From Thysanoteuthis rhombus (Eukaryota > Mollusca > Cephalopoda > Oegopsida > Thysanoteuthidae), in contig OY735209.1 in the NCBI GenBank assembly GCA_963457665.1, forward strand, positions 61,084,654-61,148,653: a stretch of 64,000 bases of DNA, written 5' to 3'. A program made the translations under genes and the position numbers. The notes beneath the pieces are model-generated. The model saw nothing but the letters and a program-made list of their open reading frames with translations. It ran no database searches and had not been told where the DNA came from. Position 1 is the first letter of the stretch. The number at the start of each line of letters is the position of its first letter. Positions 57,147 through 64,000 of the stretch are shown piece after piece.

Positions 57147-59108
57147 GTTACTTTCATATATTTACTGATCAGAAATTTTAATTAATCATCGGTAAATCTC
57201 ATACGATTAACATTAATTATTTAGGTAATTATTTTATGTGTAATAATTGTTTAATTGTTTTTTCATGTAAATGAATTTTGAAATTTATTTTCCAACTTAT
57301 TTCCACAATATTTACTTATCCATATTTCAATGAGATACTAATGTTTCAATAATTTTTAAATACTAATTTGTCTATGTAAGCTGGTAACTAGTTACTAATT
57401 TCAATCACTCGAAGAACATTTCTTTAAAGATTGCTTCTTTAATCAAACCAACACTTATCAATTATTTTAGGCAAAATATACACACTATTTTCATAGTTGA
57501 TTAGAAATTAAATCCTAGAAAAAAAAACGCGAGCAAATATAGGATGTTCTATGGATTTCAAATTCAAATAATAGGAGGCAACTCATCTCATTTAGATATG
57601 TTTTTATTTTTAGAAAAAGAACTTGATGGGGTTAATCAAAATATTATGTTTGGAAGGAAATTTTCAACGTCATTAGTACAAGGCAAAATATTGTTTTCCC
57701 AAATTGAAAAATAGATTAACCATAAAACACGTGTAGAGTCTTTCTCTAATCTTCTATAATTATTAGATATTGTTCTGTTTGTTACATTGGCATGAGACAT
57801 CAAAGCATTCAAGAACGCAGACAGGATGCATATTCATGAAAAAATATAGACATATATTTCTTACTGGTACAATTCCAAGCGGCGTCGTGTTGAACGGATA
57901 GAGAGAGTAGTGCTCTGGACGACGGATGGGCACACGGGAGCTGTCTTTGTATCTTGTGGTCTGCAATCGCCGGGAATCAACTCTCTTCAAGATGGCAATC
58001 ATTACGTTCTTATAAAGGATCTACGCCCACACGTTTAGCAGATCCGCCTACACCTTTTTGTATCTCGGCCCACATCCACCTACGCTTTTTGATGTTGCTT
58101 CTTCCGGTGAAAACACGTGTTGTTTCTCTTGTTTTCCATTTAGGAAAATGAAAGTAGCAAGTCTCTTCGTCAACACACTCGTCAGGATGCTTTTCATCAA
58201 CACCTGTCATCGAAATGTCCCAAAGATTCTTTACTGCATTTGCACATTCTGTTTATTGTTATCAGTGGGCAACGGATATAAGATGAATCTTTTCACCTTT
58301 GCTTCCGCTCGTCAACATGTTTCAAATTTCTAATATTTTTTTTCGTTTCAGCTATATCTAAAATCATAGTTGGAATAGAGTTGGTGTGTGATCAACACTG
58401 CTGGGATATAAAAGTATATTTAAAACCTTTAAAAAAACCAGGAGAAAATTACATAAACAAATATTGGGAATAATTGTGTCATCTACAGAAAGCTGTTTCG
58501 TTGTATTCCTACTCTTCAGTGTGGCTATAGACTATCCATTATGCCATCCAGTACCACAAGGTAGGATCGAAACTTTCGCTTCAGAGGCTGGCATCTTAAC
58601 TCTGCCCCACGTAGAACTGGACGGTCAGTAAGGTTGAATTTAAGCGATATATTTATTCATGCATATATTCCCCATCCACTAGCGTGCTCTATTCCCGAGT
58701 TGGAAGATATATATGTATACTTTCCATTTTTACCACTACGTTTACGACTATGTTCCAAGGCAAGCCACCCTTAATCCGATCGGTGATATTTCAACGTCTT
58801 ATCCGGAACTTCCCTCACCCCTATAACATTTTATGAGGGCATGTATTGTTTAACAAGATTTTAGCAAATTATGATATCAATTCGAATTGATCTTAGTGTT
58901 TGGTATTAAATCAATAAGTCTGAAGCCTAATGATGCAAAAAGCATTTATTTTATACAATAAATATTTAATTTTCTGCAAATTCTACTTTCTTACCAATAC
59001 ACTCAACACTTCTCTATTAATAACATTGATCGAATATTATAGTGTAAAAATTTCAGATCAAAATCCATCTAATATCCACGTGTCAGACTAGAGATTTATT
59101 GATACACA
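57147..59108. other. Unassigned sequence
   Basis: About 2 kb without a recognised gene or repeat. Short overlapping frames near 57954-58333 show no motif. Confidence 0.4.
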
Positions 59109-59597
59109 ATACACTTGCTCCTCGATTTACGACCAGGTTCCGTTCCGACTGACAGAACGTTTTACGAAACGGCCGTAAATCGGACAAATATTATTCTATT
59201 ATTACCATTTCATATTTAAAATACGATTATTTGTTCAATATGTCATTTTGAAATATCGTAGGAGAGTAAAAGAGTAATGGTAACAATTTTCACAAATACA
59301 TACACGTGTACACTCTTATAAAATGTCGAATACAGTCTTATACAAACGTACAACCAAGAGTAATATCTGGTATTTACGTAGTATGTATGACTTTAAAGGT
59401 ACAAATGTGATTTTTATACACTCATGCACTTACACAGCTCTCATAAACACCTATGACCAAAGAGTTTAATATTCACTTGCGTATTTTTAAATTTAGATGC
59501 GTAACTTTTTACATGAATTGTTTATATTCACGTATTTCGGTCGTTTGTATACATGGTCCCAAGTCGAGTTGGTCGTAAGTCAGAGAGCAGGTGTATA
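59109..59597. mobile_element. Nonautonomous element with ~28 bp terminal inverted repeats (MITE-like)
   Basis: The left end (from 59110: acacttgctcctcgatttac, gacca) and the right end (to about 59595; inverse acacctgctctctgacttac, gacca) match over about 27 bp with four mismatches. The 430 bp between them encodes nothing. The ends are flanked by ta/at, as for TA-targeting DNA transposons. Confidence 0.6.
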
Positions 59598-60869
59598 CCA
59601 AAATGCTCTACTTTAAGTAAAACATATTCGTTGTTAATCTTATTTTAAATCAACAATGCTAAAAAGAGGTGATTATGTTGACATTCCGATATTTCTCTCA
59701 AAAATGTTCTCACGATAATGCAAATAAATAATGAGATCCAAAGATAACTCAATGGATTCCTTGATCTGATCACCAAATAATTTTGTCAAACTCCTATATT
59801 AAGTCTGAAGTTTCTATTTTCCTTAGCCCACACGAGGAAAAGATGTAACACAAGGTCTGTTTAATGAGGGGACACTACTCACACGAACGTTTGGGTAGGA
59901 ACTTCTCAATAATTCTCTTTAGTCCTCGCAACTATTGTCGCAGGGGACGTAAAATATTGTTCTGTTTTAGGCCACAGGAATCCTGAGCCCTTTGGACTTT
60001 GCAGAGCAGTATCACGTCTCATACTGTAATCATCTTCAGTCAGAATAGAAACGAGATAAAAATTTGACCCTGCGCCAGCCAAGCTTGTTTCCCCTTCAAT
60101 TGTGTTTTAGGAATTCAATTTTATCGATAATCTTTTCGAGCTTGTTTACAATATTTTTTTTCAAAACCTTAAGTGCTATTAAATTGTTACATAAATACAA
60201 CTTTTTGTAATGGATACAGAGAAAGCCATTATTATGTTCACGGATAATGTCATCAGTTTGTTACAGTTATAAAAATCAGGCATCCCTTATATATCCTTCA
60301 CTTAATATTATCTATATTACCCAGCGACAAAGTGATCACAATAAACAGCTTCCTATATATGAATGTAGCAATTTGAACGTTTATTTGTTATTTGTGTGTG
60401 TGCAACAATCTATGGATGGAGAAGCATATAAAAGGGAATGAGGCTCGTAGATTCAACTGATAACCCTTTGCTTCTATTCTATGCCTCAGTTAGCTATTTC
60501 TGTCTCTGTCTTATGGTCTTCCATACTCTTCGATATCGTCGGTCAAAGGTCCAGTCGCAGCAAGTAAAAACAACGACCAGCCATGACCTCTGAAAAGACC
60601 AGCCAACCCTGATCAGTTGACTCATCTAACCTAATCATTCGATGAAAATATTGAATCAAAGACATTATCGCCCGGTCGTGTCGACATCGTTCAATGAGGA
60701 GCGCCACACATTCTAGCGAACGCAGACATCAGAAGATAGGAGAACAGTCGAGGCCAAGAGGCCGTGCTTTACATTATTGGGGAAATTTTACCAAGGCCAA
60801 TAGGCCAAAGATAGGGAAAGCAAGAGAAATTATCTCTAACGATATTACGCAAGTGTTCCACCTACATGC

Positions 60870-60870
<1 letters not shown>
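59598..60870. other. Unassigned sequence
   Basis: Nothing recognised. Confidence 0.35.

Positions 60871-60932
<62 letters not shown>
60871..60932. repeat. (TA)n microsatellite
   Basis: About 60 bp of TA repeats. Confidence 0.97.
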
Positions 60933-60936
<4 letters not shown>

Positions 60937-61229
60937 CCAGTGCTTTTGTCCTACTGTAACACGAACAATCTTCACCCAAATTGGGGAGATGAACCGATAT
61001 GTAAAAAACACATTTCCTTCTTGTAATTTGGAATCGCAATCAATTATTTGCCAGGTGGCTATCTTACAGACTCAGTTAAATTGACGAGTCTTGAGCATTA
61101 ATAAACATTCATTCCACATATATATATATATAAGGGATTATTTGATTCTAATAGATAAATACAAAATGTTTTCATACTTTTATGAATCATATATACATTA
61201 CAAAGGAATAGAAAACAGTTTTGCACACA

Positions 61230-61254
61230 AATACACGCACACACACACACGCGC

Positions 61255-61319
<65 letters not shown>
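61230..61319. repeat. (CA)n(CG)n(TA)n microsatellite
   Basis: CA and CG units precede about 65 bp of TA repeats. Confidence 0.95.
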
Positions 61320-61321
<2 letters not shown>

Positions 61322-61425
61322 CATAATTGCGTTATATCACATCGAAACATTCATTTGGAATGATCTCCCATCGTTACATGACTAATGTATCTCTCTGCCT
61401 AGACAACGTAGATGTATAGTAACGT
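61320..61425. mobile_element. Foldback repeat family B, single arm
   Basis: Contains cgaaacattcatttggaatg, atctcccatcgttacatgac and tctctctgcctagacaacg, one arm of the family at 20889 and 33785. The second arm is absent. Again it abuts (CA)n(TA)n. Confidence 0.45.
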
Positions 61426-61730
61426 ATATGCGGGTGGGTGATTTTCTCGAAAACTATTTGAGTTAGATACATGAAATCAGACTATATAAATTTTGAATCG
61501 GCAGTACCCAGGATATTTATCATCATTAATTCAAACCTATTCACACATAATGGCTGGCAATGCTTCTTAAGAACATTTTATTTGAGCAAGATTCATGAGA
61601 TCAAACTTTGTATATATTGAATCAGCATCATATGGGGGTAGAATTCATTATTTTTGTTAATGTACTCACATGTAATGGGGTCAATTCTTTTTCAAAAATG
61701 GTGAGATGTGTAATTCGTCGTTTTAAAGTC
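61426..61730. other. Unassigned spacer
   Basis: Nothing recognised. Confidence 0.3.
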
Positions 61731-61732
61731 AT

Positions 61733-62045
61733 GGTGGTGCAATAGCCAAGTGGTTAAAACTTCTGAAAAGGCATATCCGAAACCAGTAGATTGCAATTTA
61801 CCTGCAGCACACATTTAAGTTTAAATTTTGCACAAACAAATTCGGCGCTCCCTATGCAGTCTGTGTTCACACTCTCAGAAAACAAGTGCGTACTCACATT
61901 TTCATTATAGGAGTAATTTACTCTTTCAAAAGTTTGCCAATTCAGTAGCTGAGTAGGTAAAGCCTCAGAATATCGAATTGGCGGACTGAGTTCAAGCTGA
62001 AACGGATGAAATTTTTTTGGTCAGTGCCAATATAATTTTAGGTGC
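61733..62045 (+). mobile_element. Two tRNA-derived SINE-like heads
   Basis: The first (about 61735-61830) has gcaatagccaagtggttaaa and a weak B box (tagattgcaattta). The second (about 61938-62045) has cagtagctgagtaggtaaag and B box gagttcaagctgaa. Spacing is tRNA-like but acceptor stems do not pair, so neither is a tRNA gene. Confidence 0.45.
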
Positions 62046-62449
62046 ATCTCTCTATATAATTATTGTTTTTTTATTTATATATTTCATGCGCTTTCACCCA
62101 AACTGGTATGCAAAATCTTTAAATCATCCATTTACACCACTAGTTATTTTTAACTGATATTTATTTCATCCTGATTTTAGTTGCCTTTCATGACAATTAC
62201 TCAGACCGTCAGTCCACGGTAGTGAGTTAACGGCATGGATCAGAATTGAAGAATGAACTCGGATAAGTTTCAAAAATATTTTATTTATTAACATTTTCCT
62301 TTTATCAAAAAAGATCTTTGGATTTTGCTGCGGAAGGGTACTTAATGAAATATCATCTAGATATTTTTCTGGATAAAAAGCATCAACATCTGGATAATAC
62401 TAGATATGATTTGGGACGATTTAAATAATAATTGAAAATTAATGTCGAT
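62046..62449. other. Unassigned AT-rich spacer
   Basis: Nothing recognised. Confidence 0.3.
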
Positions 62450-62680
62450 CGTTTCCCATTCTTTCTTTCCTCTTTATTTCTTTCTCTCTCGCTGTTTCTT
62501 TTTGTTGTCTGTCTCTGTCTGTCTCTTTCTTTCTCTATTTCTTTCCCTCTTCCCCACTCTTTTCTTGCCTTCTTTCATTCTTTCTTTCTTTCTTCTTTCT
62601 TTCTTTTTCCCGTTGATTGACTCAGGAATGGAATCTGCCTCTCTCTTTTCTCCTCTTTCTATATCATCATTTTAAACTTT
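62450..62680. repeat. Pyrimidine-rich (TTTC/TCTC)n-like block
   Basis: The plus strand is nearly all C/T; Ser/Phe/Leu frames follow from composition. Confidence 0.8.
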
Positions 62681-63095
62681 TCACGCTTTGGTTTTAGCCG
62701 AAAGTCTGAGATGGTCATTATTGTTTGGTGAAGAAAATACAATATGATATATAGAAGTTCGACAAAGAAAGAAATAAGCAGCGTAACTTTTTGATTCATT
62801 TCCATTTTTATCTTACCATTTTTTGTGTTGTTACGAAACGGCAATTTCATTGGGAAATATTGAAAATACTTTACTTTTTCACTCTCTCTCTTCCATTTCC
62901 TCACTGTTTTTCTTCATCTTATTTACTCCATCTCGCTCTTTCTTGATCTTCAATCCTTTCGTTTCAGGCTTTCTTTTATATTTCTACACACCTCACCACA
63001 CACGAACGCAAAAATACACAAGTACCAATGAAAAATTACTAGTGCAGACATTTTTTACACATGCAGATGCATACATATTGCATTCCTGTCCCAGT
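62681..63095. other. Unassigned sequence
   Basis: Nothing recognised. Confidence 0.3.
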
Positions 63096-63099
63096 ATCC

Positions 63100-63375
63100 T
63101 TATCATCGTCCTTTTAACGTCCATCGTTGGACGTAGACTTTCCCCGAGATTTGCCAGACCTCTCGATCGTAAGTGTCGCGACGCCAATATCTGTGGAACC
63201 TGCCTAAGTCTTCGTGCCATCTTATTTTCTACCGGTCACTAATTTGCATAAAATTCCTGGGATTGTGGGTATTGATTCGGAGTGGTTACCTGATATTCCT
63301 GGCACATGGTCTTCCCATTGCCATTTGAGTTTGTCTAATGAATTTTATGATATCTCTGACGCATGTTTCTTTTTT
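63100..63375 (-). mobile_element. RTE LINE 3' end, 5'-truncated
   Basis: Minus-strand copy: ttatcatcgtccttttaacg, tcgttggacgtagactttcc, agacctctcgatcgtaagtg, cttcccattgccatttgag. It stops at about 63375, next to a SINE. Confidence 0.7.
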
Positions 63376-63392
63376 TTTATCAAATGCTGTCT

Positions 63393-63600
63393 TGAGATAA
63401 AGTAGGTCTACACGTGAAATTCAGTGATATTCATGTCCCCAATATAGTAAATATCTTCACCGAGGACCAAGGGTTGATCCATAGTCGCACGACAACGATT
63501 AAACAGTGTACCGTAGTGAGAATCGAACTCACATCCTCTGGCCAGAGGGAGTCTACTCTTAACCATTTGATCCGTGCTGTTTAATCATTGCCTGAGGATT
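63393..63600 (-). mobile_element. tRNA-derived SINE, well-preserved head
   Basis: On the minus strand the head reads cacggatcaaatggttaaga (A box region, from about 63576) and, at normal tRNA spacing, gtgagttcgattctcacta (B box region, about 63514-63532). Between them lies an anticodon-arm-like ccctctggccagaggatg stem (about 63533-63550). The tail (accaa/cccttggtcctcggtgaa to tacgtgtaga-like) is unlike tRNA and ends near 63393. The acceptor stem does not close, so it is a SINE rather than a tRNA gene. Confidence 0.65.
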
Positions 63601-63734
63601 ACAGACCGTTTTTAAGTTGTGATAGAAAGCAAGTTGAATTAAGATTACGGTAAAAGTAAGTCAAAATTAATAATGATATTTCAATACTTCATCAGATAAT
63701 GGGAAAAAACTGGAATCAAAAATGAATTAAATAT
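63601..63734. other. Unassigned spacer
   Basis: Nothing recognised. Confidence 0.3.
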
Positions 63735-64000
63735 AATTCAACACCGCTTCCCACAACAGGCCGGTTTAACCACTGTTGCTGGGATTAGGTCAGTCGTTTG
63801 TTCTGACATCTATGTATCTGTCTAGACTCAAGTTTTGCACCCACACACCTCTCAATGAGTAGGGAATCTTTTTTCTATATAGTTTTTTTTAAACAGGGGT
63901 GTCAGTTTACAATGGAATTATATGCTATATTGGTCACTTGGTTTGTGTGCAGCAGCATTCACACTTGTTTTATGAAAACTTGTTCTTTTTAGTGATCACA
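63735..64000 (+). repeat. I1 repeat, alternative-head subtype, cut by the window end
   Basis: Head cccacaacaggccggtttaa, then accactgttgctggg. Body ctcaatgagtagggaatct, ttggtcacttggtttgtgtg, agcagcattcacacttgt. It runs off the right edge inside the tgatcac part. Confidence 0.65.

Noticed and set aside
63510..63590. Possible tRNA gene on the minus strand
   Set aside because: A and B boxes and an anticodon-like arm are present, but the acceptor stem does not pair and the sequence continues into a SINE-like tail.

Overview
The window looks like intergenic or intronic DNA of a large, AT-rich animal genome. No host protein-coding gene could be supported on either strand. The longest open frames are either (TA)n/(GT)n microsatellite translations (Tyr-Ile or Val-Cys repeats) or unrecognised. 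What can be read is almost all repeat: wrecked LINEs of three or four groups, Tc1/mariner-type transposases, tRNA-derived SINEs, foldback elements, minisatellites, and more than 20 (TA)n tracts of 40-300 bp. Such heavy (TA)n and (CA)n loading, RTE elements ending in (GAT)n, and restriction-enzyme-like-endonuclease (RLE) LINEs ending in (AAT)n are reminiscent of cephalopod molluscs. That assignment is an inference from repeat style, not from a gene.

Layout. 0-10 kb: a LINE reverse-transcriptase C-terminus at the left edge; a degenerate ~65 bp tandem repeat split by an RTE LINE; a U2-snRNA-like sequence; a hairpin-headed repeat; and an RLE LINE/RTE LINE chimera. 10-20 kb: pyrimidine-rich DNA; a 363 bp insert inside an 18 bp direct repeat whose minus strand resembles pieces of U1, U2 and U4 snRNA; a 21 bp minisatellite; and a mariner-like remnant. 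20-30 kb: two foldback families next to (TA)n, RTE 3' ends, a Penelope-like remnant and a mariner C-terminus. 30-38 kb: CA/TG low complexity, two more mariner remnants and foldbacks. 38.7-45.1 kb: five same-strand RLE-LINE fragments in a row, most abutting (AAT)n tracts. 46-64 kb: tRNA-derived SINEs, a purine-rich block, an orphan 231-codon frame, a ~130 bp tandem repeat, a terminal-inverted-repeat element, and more RTE and SINE fragments.

Nothing here forms a pathway. The logic is that of transposon ecology. The RTE copies are 5'-truncated and end in (GAT)n. The RLE-LINE copies end in (AAT)n and also tend to start next to (AAT)n, which suggests insertion into such tracts. The foldbacks sit at (TA)n.

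The strongest candidate for something undescribed is the snRNA-like composite at 12.9-13.3 kb, followed by the (AAT)n-linked LINE array and the two hairpin families. All family calls come from reading motifs by eye. snRNA comparisons rest on remembered metazoan consensus sequences.
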